This document shows positions 26,242 through 34,079 of a DNA stretch of 43,238 bases, one piece after another; the first letter of the stretch is position 1; every line of letters starts with the position of its first letter. The position numbers and the translations under genes were made by a program. The notes under the pieces were generated by a model, which was not told the origin of the DNA, did not search any database, and worked only from the letters and a program-made list of their open reading frames with translations. Origin of the DNA: Candidatus Hydrogenedens sp. (GTDB lineage: Bacteria; Hydrogenedentota; Hydrogenedentia; Hydrogenedentales; Hydrogenedentaceae). The DNA lies in assembly GCA_035378955.1 (NCBI GenBank), contig DAOSUS010000023.1, forward strand, positions 1-43,238, read 5' to 3'.

Positions 26242-27567
26242 CTATATATTTAGGTGCCACGGCTCACGCATAGGTCTGCAGAGCATACGATTGGCTTCTG
26301 AATCATTTATAAAGGTTTCTGAATCGGGGTCAAATTTTAAGGGTCTGCCTAATTTCAGGGCTATAAGTCCCAGATGACCAATCATGATAGAATGATGTGC
26401 TACTTCAGCAGGAGTAATCGTTTTTTTGCGTGTGCGGACGCATTCTAAAAAGTTTCCAATATGATTGGAAGAACGGTATAAATGTAATTCATGCGGTTTA
26501 ATTTCCGTTTGAACCAGAGACCGCGGGAAAGCATCGAAGGCACCCCGGTCTACATGTATCCAGCCTTCTGAACCTTTAAATAAAACGCCACCTTTTTGCC
26601 GTGCCGTTACTAACATATCAAAACCTTCTTTAAATTTGCACAGGAATTCATAATCTTCTACAGTGTCAAAAAGCCCATCTTCTGCTTTAGGCCAATGCCC
26701 ACCTCTTGGGATAATTTCGACAGGGCCTGTAAGTTCCGTTCCCATTCCCCATTGAGCTATATCACAATGATGTCCAGCCCAATCGGTTAATTGTCCCCCA
26801 GCATAATCACTAATCCAGCGGAAATTCCAATGACAACGGGCTTCACAATAAGGAGCATACGGAGCGGGACCTAACCACATATCATAATCGAACCATGGAG
26901 GTGGGTCTGATGGAGTCGTGCTACCTTTATTAATTGAATTTTTAGAAGGGAGACCTACAACAACATATTTCACTTCGCCGATGTATCCGTTACGAACAAG
27001 TTCGCATGCTTGACGAAAATGTTCCTGAGACCTCTGCCAACTACCGGTTTGCCAGATTCTGCCGTATTGTTCCACGGCATCTACAATGGCTCTACCTTCC
27101 TTAATAGAGCCTGCTAATGGCTTTTCTCCATAAATATCCTTTCCTGCTTTTGCTGCCATGATTGCAGGGATTGCATGCCATTGGTCTGGTAATGCCAACG
27201 ACACCGCATCAATATCTTCCCGAGCAATTAATTCACGGAAATCGTTATAACCTGCACAGTCCTGGTTGCCATAACGGTCATTGACTTTTTTCATTGCTGA
27301 TTCACGATGCTTTCCATCTACATCACATACCGCTACGACTTGTGCAGATGGTTGGTCAAGGAAACCTTCCATATTGGATGTTCCCATACCGCCGACACCG
27401 ATACAACCGATTGTAATTCGTTCACTGGGAGGAACTGCTCCATCAAGTCCTAATGCTCTACCCGGAATGATATACGGGAATGCAACGGTTGCCAATGAAG
27501 CAAGCCCTGTCCTTTTTAAGAATTCCCTTCGATTTATGGATTCCTTTTTTTGCCTTTTCCGTTTCAT
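26242..27567 (-). CDS. Gfo/Idh/MocA family oxidoreductase with Tat signal
   Basis: A 441-residue protein. The N-terminus has a twin-arginine signal (SINRREFLKRTGLASLATVAF), then the Rossmann motif ITIGCIGVGGMG and VVAVCDVD. GEKPLA, with the catalytic-region Lys, lies near residue 151. The C-terminal part contains DWAGHHCDIAQWGMG. Tat-exported members are common in planctomycete-like bacteria and probably bind their nicotinamide cofactor before export (family knowledge). GGAGG eight bases upstream selects ATG 27567; an ATG at 27582 overlaps that site. First gene of a two-gene unit with the ThuA-HEAT gene. Confidence 0.88.
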   Translation of the reverse strand: MKRKRQKKESINRREFLKRTGLASLATVAFPYIIPGRALGLDGAVPPSERITIGCIGVGGMGTSNMEGFLDQPSAQVVAVCDVDGKHRESAMKKVNDRYGNQDCAGYNDFRELIAREDIDAVSLALPDQWHAIPAIMAAKAGKDIYGEKPLAGSIKEGRAIVDAVEQYGRIWQTGSWQRSQEHFRQACELVRNGYIGEVKYVVVGLPSKNSINKGSTTPSDPPPWFDYDMWLGPAPYAPYCEARCHWNFRWISDYAGGQLTDWAGHHCDIAQWGMGTELTGPVEIIPRGGHWPKAEDGLFDTVEDYEFLCKFKEGFDMLVTARQKGGVLFKGSEGWIHVDRGAFDAFPRSLVQTEIKPHELHLYRSSNHIGNFLECVRTRKKTITPAEVAHHSIMIGHLGLIALKLGRPLKFDPDSETFINDSEANRMLCRPMREPWHLNI

Positions 27568-27818
27568 AAAAATTACCTCCATAGATTGGGTTTTGCTATA
27601 TCAATAAAAAGATTTTTCTATCATATCAGACTATCAAAACAAAAAACGAGTTTTAATTGCAAGGGAAAAAATAAATTTTTTCTTTTACCTATAGCAATGA
27701 GATTTTGAAAAGTCTAAAAATTATAATTTCTTTTGTTTTATTTGATTTTCTAAAATATGAATTGTTATGGTAATTTTTATAAAACTTTTGACAATCTTGT
27801 ATTATAAGGAGACAAGCA

Positions 27819-29267
27819 ATGAGTCATAAAACCTTGTTTGGAATACCTCTTTCGGATAAAACCATAAAGAAAGGAGAGAAATTAAAGAAGAAGTTTGCCA
27901 AAAAGTTTGGATACACAGGTACCGATGAGTTCCCTCTAATTGCTAAACCCAATGATATATTATCTCCTTTTATTAATTTGCATGATGTTTTTTCCGAGAA
28001 AGAAGGTGTTCCTCTTGACCCCAATAAAGGTATGGCTATTGGAACAATTCGTATGGGATATGGTCATTATCGCATTGGAATGGCAATAGCCTCCGCTGTT
28101 AATTACGCGGGTTATATTCCTTATTGGTTTGATTTATTGAATTTTAATAGTGCCGGGGCACGAATGATTCGTTATCTGGATTATTGGTATTCCCTGGGTT
28201 CGCGTATATCCCAAAAATCAAAGCTATTTAACCGTTTCTTTTGGGACCCCTTGATGGGCAAATGGTATCGAGGGTTGGAAAAGAATTATCCCGTGATGGC
28301 AACTGCAGAAATATTATCGGATGTATATCGTCAACTCGATTCTAATATTCCTGTTTTGGCGACACATCCCTTTAATGCACAGGGTGCAAGTTTTGCAGGG
28401 ATAAAACGAGTGTTAAATCTTATTCCAGATAATTGTCCATTAGGTTTTCATCTTTCACCGCATGCGTTGCAGATAGTACAGGGGCCTTCTGAATATTTTG
28501 GTTTCCGAACATTACGAGGAATGATTCCACCAGGTATCGGGAAGGGAATTCCACAAAACCAAATAAAAGCAGTTGGACACTATGTTGACCATGAATTATT
28601 GGCTCCCTTAGAGGAAGATGTGCAAAATCGTATATCCCGTATGGATAAAAAAGAACCTCGTCGATTTTTAATTTCCATTGGAGGAGCCGGGGCACAGCAA
28701 GATTTGCTCGTAAATATTGTGAAGTTTTTATGGAAATGGATAAAAGAGGGGAAATTGATTCTATTTGTGAATTTTGGAGACCATGCAAATGCATTAGAAT
28801 ACTTTAAGAAAAATATTCCACAGTTTGAGGACTTGCTTATTTTGCACAATCAGTGGGAGGAAACAAAGCAGTTTGTAAAGAAAGCAATAAACAACGAGAT
28901 AACAGGGACACTTCATGGTTTCCTTCACGAAAATACCTATTCTGCTGTTTATACAACAAATTTATTGATGCGTCCAAGCGATTTATTAATGACTAAACCG
29001 AGTGAACTTGCCTTTTATCCGATACCCAAACTATTATTAGAACGAGTTGGCGGCCATGAGGCATGGGGCGCCATTCGTGCCAGTGAAATTGGTGATAGTA
29101 CCCCGGAATGTGTGGGGCTTGATTTTACATTGCAGGTGCTAAACATGCTCGTTGAGGAAGATGATTTGCTGAAAATGTATAATGAACAAATCCTACTACT
29201 TAAAAAGATTGGCATTTATGATGGGGCATACAAAGCAGTAGAAATTGCTTTGGAGAAGAAATTATAA
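27819..29267 (+). CDS. Uncharacterised protein with GT-B/GT28-like features
   Basis: A 482-residue cytoplasmic protein I do not recognise with certainty. The segment GTIRMGYGHYRIGMAIASA (from about residue 74) resembles the glycine/histidine loop of MGDG synthase and MurG-type GT-B enzymes. A second Rossmann-like half starts near RRFLISIGGAGAQQD (about 285) and LILFVNFGDHANAL (about 312). LATHPFNAQGA and GFHLSPHALQIV are other conserved-looking blocks. No signal peptide or membrane helix. AAGGAG is well spaced before the ATG at 27819. It stands alone, 235 bp after the divergent oxidoreductase gene. A lipid or envelope glycosyltransferase is a guess. Confidence 0.5.
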   Translation: MSHKTLFGIPLSDKTIKKGEKLKKKFAKKFGYTGTDEFPLIAKPNDILSPFINLHDVFSEKEGVPLDPNKGMAIGTIRMGYGHYRIGMAIASAVNYAGYIPYWFDLLNFNSAGARMIRYLDYWYSLGSRISQKSKLFNRFFWDPLMGKWYRGLEKNYPVMATAEILSDVYRQLDSNIPVLATHPFNAQGASFAGIKRVLNLIPDNCPLGFHLSPHALQIVQGPSEYFGFRTLRGMIPPGIGKGIPQNQIKAVGHYVDHELLAPLEEDVQNRISRMDKKEPRRFLISIGGAGAQQDLLVNIVKFLWKWIKEGKLILFVNFGDHANALEYFKKNIPQFEDLLILHNQWEETKQFVKKAINNEITGTLHGFLHENTYSAVYTTNLLMRPSDLLMTKPSELAFYPIPKLLLERVGGHEAWGAIRASEIGDSTPECVGLDFTLQVLNMLVEEDDLLKMYNEQILLLKKIGIYDGAYKAVEIALEKKL

Positions 29268-29439
29268 AAGGGCTATTCTTACTTTTATAGAATTTTATAG
29301 AATTTTAATAGAAGCTACTATAGAAAATATCCATCAACTACACTTTATTTTTGAACTATGCCAATATAATGATATGAAATAGTAGATTTTTAATCAAAAC
29401 AATAAAGAATTTTTATATAAAAAAATACCCTAAAAGTAT
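29268..29439. other. AT-rich gap before the paired prepilin-like genes
   Basis: No gene is supported. It contains a short tandem TTTTATAGAA repeat (about 29283-29312) and otherwise low-complexity AT-rich sequence. Promoter elements follow at 29440. Confidence 0.5.
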
Positions 29440-29468
29440 TTGACATTATTAGTTTAATCTTGTATTAT
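29440..29468 (+). promoter_or_regulatory. Sigma-70-type promoter of the first paired prepilin-like gene
   Basis: TTGACA (29440-29445) and TATTAT (29463-29468) with 17-bp spacing. Predicted start of transcription near 29475 leaves a leader of about 120 nt that holds the conserved hairpin. Confidence 0.88.
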
Positions 29469-29525
29469 ATTAATATAATAGTTGTTAATGTTAATTTAAA
29501 ATTTAATATAACAACAATTCTTAAA

Positions 29526-29573
29526 GTTATCCGTGCTACTTGTGAGGGCTAATACATACAAAGTTCGGATAAC
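29526..29573 (+). promoter_or_regulatory. Structured 5'-UTR element with loop complementary to the 3' UTR
   Basis: GTTATCCG (29526-29533) pairs perfectly with CGGATAAC (29566-29573). The 32-nt loop contains CTTGTGAGGGCTA (29539-29551), which is the exact reverse complement of 30612-30624 in the 3' UTR of the same gene. AGGAG follows 9 nt after the element. A homologous element precedes the next gene. Confidence 0.7.
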
Positions 29574-29594
29574 AAAAAAGAAAGGAGAAGGGTT

Positions 29595-30599
29595 ATGAAA
29601 AAACAGGGTTTCACACTTATTGAACTACTCGTCGTCATTGCCATTATTGGTATTCTTGCGGCAATTTTGCTGCCGGCACTCGCTCGAGCGCGAGAAGCAG
29701 CACGTCGTTCCTCCTGCCAGAATAATCTGAAACAATGGGGAACTGTCTTCAAAATGTATTGTAACGAGGCGAAAGGTGAAAGATTTCCGCCGTTACAGAT
29801 TGTAAAAAGTGCTCAAGCTTCAGAACCTTATAAGGTTGCTTTGGCTGCTGCTCCAGCTGTTGAGACCATTTATCCTGAGTATCTCACAGACCCATCTATT
29901 GCCGTTTGCCCATCAGATGCCCGTGATACCACTCAGTATTTAAAGAAACAAGACGGAACTACCTGGTTGATTGATGAGCCAGAACGCTTGGATGCCAGTT
30001 ATGCTTATGTTGGTTGGGTATTAGACCGTTGCAAAGAGGCTGGAATTAGTAATGTGGGTAGTTATCCAACATTGAATTCGTTGATGTCTCTTTTAGGGGG
30101 ACAGGCTCCGGACCCCAGTGCACCTGTTCCCAGACAATTTGCTGCAGCAGTAGATAAACTGCTCAATGATTCACTTACTTACATTGGAGCATGTTTAAAT
30201 CCAGGAAATGCTGCGGCAGCACAAGAATTGAAACGGATTGTAGATAGTGATATTTCGGTTCCAGTACCTCTCGGCAATGGAGGTAGCAGTACGATATACC
30301 GCCTCCGTGAAGGTATTGAAAGATTCTTAATTACGGATATTAATAATCCAGCCGCATCCAATAACGCTCAGAGTGAAGTCTATATTATGGTAGACCAATT
30401 CTCTGCCTATGGTGCTATAGATTTCTTCAATCACCTTCCGGGCGGTTGCAATGTGCTTTACATGGATGGTCATGTTGAGTTTATCCGTTACATCGGTTCT
30501 AACGATACAACCAATCCAGACCTCAATGCTACGGAACCCATTCTACCGAGTTTTGGTGTAGTAATCGGTGTTATCGCTCAAGCAGGTGGTTATCAATAA
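29595..30599 (+). CDS. Prepilin-like DUF1559-type secreted protein, copy 1 of a tandem pair
   Basis: A 334-residue protein with the prepilin N-terminus (MKKQ-GFTLIELLVVIA) and the AREAARRSSCQNNLKQWG segment. The C-terminal signature is FFNHLPGGCNVLYMDGHVEFIRYIG. ERFPPLQ, YPEYLTDPSIAVCPSDARDT and GNGGSSTIYRLREGIERF are shared with the next gene; the middle (about 170-225) is the most variable. Cytoplasmic leader cut by prepilin peptidase and display in a pilus-like or secreted structure is inferred. It has its own promoter, structured leader and terminator, so it is a single-gene unit. It arose by tandem duplication together with the gene at 30961. Confidence 0.88.
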   Translation: MKKQGFTLIELLVVIAIIGILAAILLPALARAREAARRSSCQNNLKQWGTVFKMYCNEAKGERFPPLQIVKSAQASEPYKVALAAAPAVETIYPEYLTDPSIAVCPSDARDTTQYLKKQDGTTWLIDEPERLDASYAYVGWVLDRCKEAGISNVGSYPTLNSLMSLLGGQAPDPSAPVPRQFAAAVDKLLNDSLTYIGACLNPGNAAAAQELKRIVDSDISVPVPLGNGGSSTIYRLREGIERFLITDINNPAASNNAQSEVYIMVDQFSAYGAIDFFNHLPGGCNVLYMDGHVEFIRYIGSNDTTNPDLNATEPILPSFGVVIGVIAQAGGYQ

Positions 30600-30611
30600 C
30601 AAATTAATTTA

Positions 30612-30624
30612 TAGCCCTCACAAG
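30612..30624 (+). promoter_or_regulatory. 3'-UTR segment complementary to the 5'-UTR loop
   Basis: TAGCCCTCACAAG is a perfect 13-nt reverse complement of 29539-29551. It lies 13 nt after the stop codon and 7 nt before the terminator stem. The following bases can also form a small hairpin, CAAGA-AATT-TCATG. Confidence 0.7.
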
Positions 30625-30631
30625 AAATTTC

Positions 30632-30660
30632 ATGGGGACAGCAAAAGCTGTCCCCATTTT
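30632..30660 (+). terminator. Rho-independent terminator of prepilin-like copy 1
   Basis: A perfect 11-bp stem, ATGGGGACAGC with GCTGTCCCCAT, an AAAA loop and a T-run. It is homologous to the terminator of copy 2. The gap from here to 30800 shows no gene. Confidence 0.9.
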
Positions 30661-30800
30661 ATAGTTTTTCCGAAAAAGTTGTATTTTTGAGTCTTTTCTG
30701 CTGGTATTTTATAAGACAGGCAATAAAACAATCTATGATTGTAAGAAAAACAGGAATATTTAAGATAGCCTTTATTTTTTATTTTAAGCTTGATAAAAAT

Positions 30801-30829
30801 TTGACTTTTGACTTGTAACTATGTATTAT
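30801..30829 (+). promoter_or_regulatory. Sigma-70-type promoter of the second paired prepilin-like gene
   Basis: TTGACT (30801-30806), 17-bp spacer, TATTAT (30824-30829): the same layout as the promoter of copy 1, about 130 bp before the start codon. Confidence 0.85.
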
Positions 30830-30885
30830 TAATATTGTAGTTATTAAGTGTTCTTTAATAATTTAACAAACAATTAAACCCGAAT

Positions 30886-30934
30886 GTTATCCGGGCGACT
30901 TGCGAGGGCTTAGATAAAAAATGTCTCGGGTAAC
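30886..30934 (+). promoter_or_regulatory. Structured 5'-UTR element, homologue of 29526-29573
   Basis: GTTATCCG (30886-30893) pairs with CGGGTAAC (30927-30934); the one change against copy 1 turns an A-U into a G-U pair, so the stem survives. The loop carries CTTGCGAGGGC (30899-30909), perfectly complementary to 31987-31997 after the gene. Confidence 0.7.
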
Positions 30935-30960
30935 AGAAGAAAAAGGAAAGGAGTAGGGTT

Positions 30961-31971
30961 ATGAAAAAACAAGGTTTCACACTCATTGAACTACTCGTCG
31001 TCATCGCCATTATTGGTATTCTCGCCGCAATATTGTTGCCGGCACTTGCCCGTGCACGAGAAGCGGCACGTCGTTCCTCCTGTCAGAATAACCTGAAACA
31101 GTGGGGTGTCGTATTGAAGATGTATTGCAACGAAGCAAAAGGTGAAAGATTTCCGCCGTTGCAAGTTGTCAGAACAAAGTGCGAAAATCCAGCAGAAAAT
31201 TACAAATTTGCAATTGCAGCAGCACCTGCCGTAGATACTATTTATCCTGAATATCTGACAGATCCCTCCATTGCCATCTGTCCGTCGGATGCACGGGATA
31301 CCGCACAGTACCTGAAAAAACAGGATGGTACCACATACTTAACATGTGAACCAGAACGCATTGATGCCAGTTATGCTTATTTAGGTTGGGTCTTCGACCG
31401 TAATAAAGAATTAGGAACAGCGCCACTGAGTAACTACTCCGTATTGAATAGTCTCATTTCATTAATGGGTGGTCAGGCAGTCAGTAGTTCTTCCCCTGTT
31501 CCAATTCAATTAGCAGAAGCCGTCAGCAAATTAATCACTGACTCACTTACACCTATAGGTGCTTGCATTAGCAGTCCTAACCAAGCAGCTGCAACTCAAT
31601 TAATGGCAATTGCTGACAGAGATATCTCTGTTCCAGCAGGCACAGGAAATGGTGGAAGTAGCACAGTATACAGACTTCGTGAAGGTATTGAAAGATTCTT
31701 GATTACGGATATTAATAATCCAGCCGCATCAAATAATGCTCAGAGTGAAGTCTATATCATGTTAGACCAATTCTCTGCCTATGGTGCCATTGATTTCTTC
31801 AATCACCTTCCGGGCGGTTGCAATGTGCTTTACATGGATGGTCATGTTGAGTTTATTCGTTACATCGGTTCTAACGATACAACCAATCCGGATGTAAATG
31901 CTACAGAACCTATATTGCCCAGTGTTGGTGTTGTTATTGGTATCATATCTCAAGCAGCTGGTTATCAATAA
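30961..31971 (+). CDS. Prepilin-like DUF1559-type secreted protein, copy 2 of a tandem pair
   Basis: A 336-residue close paralogue of the gene at 29595. The prepilin leader and first helix (MKKQ-GFTLIELLVVIA) and the last 110 residues are almost identical, including FFNHLPGGCNVLYMDGHVEFIRYIG. The central region (about 150-225, for example NKELGTAPLSNYSVLNSL) has diverged, which suggests the exposed or variable face lies there. Two cysteines differ in position between copies (KCENPAEN and LTCEPER here). AAAGGAG precedes the ATG. It has its own promoter, leader element and terminator. Confidence 0.88.
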   Translation: MKKQGFTLIELLVVIAIIGILAAILLPALARAREAARRSSCQNNLKQWGVVLKMYCNEAKGERFPPLQVVRTKCENPAENYKFAIAAAPAVDTIYPEYLTDPSIAICPSDARDTAQYLKKQDGTTYLTCEPERIDASYAYLGWVFDRNKELGTAPLSNYSVLNSLISLMGGQAVSSSSPVPIQLAEAVSKLITDSLTPIGACISSPNQAAATQLMAIADRDISVPAGTGNGGSSTVYRLREGIERFLITDINNPAASNNAQSEVYIMLDQFSAYGAIDFFNHLPGGCNVLYMDGHVEFIRYIGSNDTTNPDVNATEPILPSVGVVIGIISQAAGYQ

Positions 31972-31986
31972 TATTTAACTTTTTCC

Positions 31987-31997
31987 GCCCTCGCAAG
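31987..31997 (+). promoter_or_regulatory. 3'-UTR segment complementary to the 5'-UTR loop of copy 2
   Basis: GCCCTCGCAAG is an exact reverse complement of 30899-30909. Compared with copy 1, the C-to-T difference in the 5' loop is matched by a G-to-A difference here, keeping the pair. The adjacent small hairpin CAAGG-AATT-CCATG also shows a compensated change. Confidence 0.7.
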
Positions 31998-32004
31998 GAA
32001 TTCC

Positions 32005-32039
32005 ATGGGGACAGTAGATGCTGTCCCCATTCTTTTTTT
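32005..32039 (+). terminator. Rho-independent terminator of prepilin-like copy 2
   Basis: ATGGGGACAG (32005-32014) pairs with CTGTCCCCAT (32021-32030) around TAGATG, followed by TCTTTTTTT. Confidence 0.92.
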
Positions 32040-32082
32040 AAATACATAAAAACTGTACAAATCATTTATATAGTGAAAAAAT

Positions 32083-32111
32083 TTGCAGTATATTAATTTT
32101 TGTGGTATGAT
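32083..32111 (+). promoter_or_regulatory. Promoter of the radical SAM gene
   Basis: TTGCAG (32083-32088), 17-bp spacer and TATGAT (32106-32111). Predicted transcription start near 32118, giving a short leader without a clear Shine-Dalgarno sequence. Confidence 0.6.
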
Positions 32112-32143
32112 AGTTCTACTATTACAAATGTGGTTTCATTTTT

Positions 32144-33409
32144 ATGTTAGTAAAAAAGTCTCCAGACATAATACAAAAATTGGATATACTTACTCGTGGG
32201 GCAAAATACGATGTTTCTTGTGCATCCAGTGGTGTAGAAAGAAAATCATCAACCGGAAAACTGGGAAATACTTTGTCAGGGGGGCTTTGCCATAGTTGGT
32301 CATCAGATGGAAGATGTATTTCCCTTCTAAAAACACTTCAAACTAATTATTGCCATAACAATTGTGCCTATTGTATTAATCGTTGCAAAAATGACATAAA
32401 ACGGACAACAGTGGCTCCTGAGGAATTGGCAAATATAACTTATGAATTTTACCGCAGAAATTATATCGAGGGGCTTTTCTTGAGTTCAGGAATATTTAAC
32501 AATGCTAATCGCACTATGGAACTTATGTTAGACACGGTAAAGATATTAAGGAAACGCTATGGATTTAATGGATATATTCATATGAAGATACTTCCGGGAG
32601 CCGAAGAAAACGCCATCGAAGAGGCTATTTTGTGGGCAGATAGGGTAAGTATTAATGTGGAATTACCAACAACATCCTCTTTGCAATTACTTGCTCCACA
32701 AAAAGATTTGAAACAAATTATTGCTACAATGCGTAAAATAAATGTAATTCGAGAAAAGTTGCTTTCTTCCTCACAGGGAAATGGTTTTTACGCCAAGAGC
32801 GGTCAAAGCACCCAGATGATTATCGGTGCTACCCCAGAAACGGATTGGCAAATTTTACGACTTTCGGAATATCTGTATAGAAATATTCAATTAAAGCGAG
32901 TATATTACTCTGCCTATGTTCCATTAAATCAAGACCCTATTTTACCTTCTTTTACGAACCCACCTTTGCGACGCGAACATCGTTTATATCAAGCGGATTG
33001 GCTTCTTAGGTTTTACAAATTTTCATTAGATGAACTTCTTACAGAAAAAAATCCTAATCTTGACGAGCGTTTTGACCCTAAAGTCTCTTGGGCATTGAGA
33101 CATTTACAGTTTTTTCCTGTGGAAATTATGCGAGCGGATATATTCCAGTTGCTCCGTGTTCCTGGGATAGGTCCTACATCAGCCCGAAGGATTATACAGG
33201 CAAGGAAAACCGGGACATTGAATATGGATATCCTGAAAAAATTAGGGGTTGTCGTTAAAAGGGCTATTTATTTTATAACTATACAGGGAAGATATTTTGG
33301 TAGCATTTCTTTAGACCATCCTCTATTGCCTGAAAAACTTTTAGAACGAGAATTTCCTAATGATGTAGAAGTCGGAGATTTGTTTAATCATGAACAACAA
33401 CTTGCCTGA
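32144..33409 (+). CDS. Putative DNA modification/repair radical SAM protein
   Basis: A 421-residue radical SAM enzyme. It has the [4Fe-4S]-binding CxxxCxxC as NYCHNNCAYCINRC, preceded by KYDVSCASSGVERK and SWSSDGRCISLLK, the distinctive start of the family annotated as putative DNA modification/repair radical SAM protein (TIGR03916-type). The C-terminus carries a helix-hairpin-helix, RVPGIGPTSARRIIQARKTG, typical of DNA binding. Its usual partner is a DUF4130 protein with an associated uracil-DNA glycosylase domain (family knowledge). Such a DUF4130 gene follows with a 20-bp overlap. The ATG at 32144 aligns with the expected family start even though no ribosome binding site is obvious. Substrate unknown. 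Confidence 0.88.
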   Translation: MLVKKSPDIIQKLDILTRGAKYDVSCASSGVERKSSTGKLGNTLSGGLCHSWSSDGRCISLLKTLQTNYCHNNCAYCINRCKNDIKRTTVAPEELANITYEFYRRNYIEGLFLSSGIFNNANRTMELMLDTVKILRKRYGFNGYIHMKILPGAEENAIEEAILWADRVSINVELPTTSSLQLLAPQKDLKQIIATMRKINVIREKLLSSSQGNGFYAKSGQSTQMIIGATPETDWQILRLSEYLYRNIQLKRVYYSAYVPLNQDPILPSFTNPPLRREHRLYQADWLLRFYKFSLDELLTEKNPNLDERFDPKVSWALRHLQFFPVEIMRADIFQLLRVPGIGPTSARRIIQARKTGTLNMDILKKLGVVVKRAIYFITIQGRYFGSISLDHPLLPEKLLEREFPNDVEVGDLFNHEQQLA

Positions 33410-34079
33410 AAAGCAGCCTCCAGAAAAAACTGACTGGCTATTGTTTCCCCAAGAAATAAGCCGCGATGATATTGAAAAAGAGATTAAGAAAACCCCGATT
33501 GCTATACAAAAAATATTAAATTACTATCTTTTAACAGACTTTGAAAGCAAATATGAAGAAATTCATCTTTTTTTAAAGCATTTCAATGAAAACAAGAAAA
33601 TACCGATTGCAAAAATAAATAACCCTGTTATTTATAAAATAATAAAAACAGCGAGAAGTATCCAGAGACAAATTCATAAATTGATGGGATTACTTCGTTT
33701 CCGAGAAATTGAAGGCGGGTATCTCTATGCGTCATTTACTTCTGATTTCAATATAATAGGTCCTCTTTCTTTGCATTTTTCACGAAGGTTCCCCGAGGAA
33801 AAACTTATAATTCACGATACAAAACGGAGGAAAGCCTTATTCGTAGAAAAAGGAAAGTTATATGAAGTAGTTTCTCTTAATACATTGCCATCGGATACAG
33901 ATGAGGAAAGTTTTTTTCGATAATTATGGCAAAGGTATCATCAAAATATCTCTATTACAGAGAGAGAAAACAAGAAACTTCAGAGGCAAAATATTCCTCT
34001 TAAATTTCAACATTGGTTAACGGAATTTAAGGGTTCCTGTGCTCTCCCCCAATTAGATGGGAATAGGGAAAATATTTAA
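33390..34079 (+). pseudogene. DUF4130-type DNA metabolism protein, interrupted by an in-frame TAA
   Basis: The first 177 codons encode a TIGR03915/DUF4130-like protein, recognisable by FREIEGGYLYASFTSDFNIIGPL and HFSRRFPEEKLIIHDTKRRKAL. The frame stops at TAA 33921-33923, but the same frame then continues for 51 codons with LWQRYHQNISITEREN and KKLQRQNIPLKFQHWL, which matches the family's conserved C-terminal end (LWRxYFKxIAIxERxNxxLQ pattern). It ends at TAA 34077-34079. A single C-to-T change (CAA to TAA) would explain it. Expected full length about 230 residues. It overlaps the radical SAM gene by 20 bp. It may be a true pseudogene, a strain variant or an assembly error. Confidence 0.75.

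Noticed and set aside
27788..27805. TTGACA followed by TATTAT upstream of 27819 as a promoter
   Set aside because: The two boxes are only 6 bp apart and transcription would begin beyond the ribosome binding site AAGGAG.
29526..30624. Inverted elements around the prepilin-like genes as integron attC sites
   Set aside because: The core motifs do not fit GTTRRRY/RYYYAAC, no integrase is present and each gene has its own promoter.
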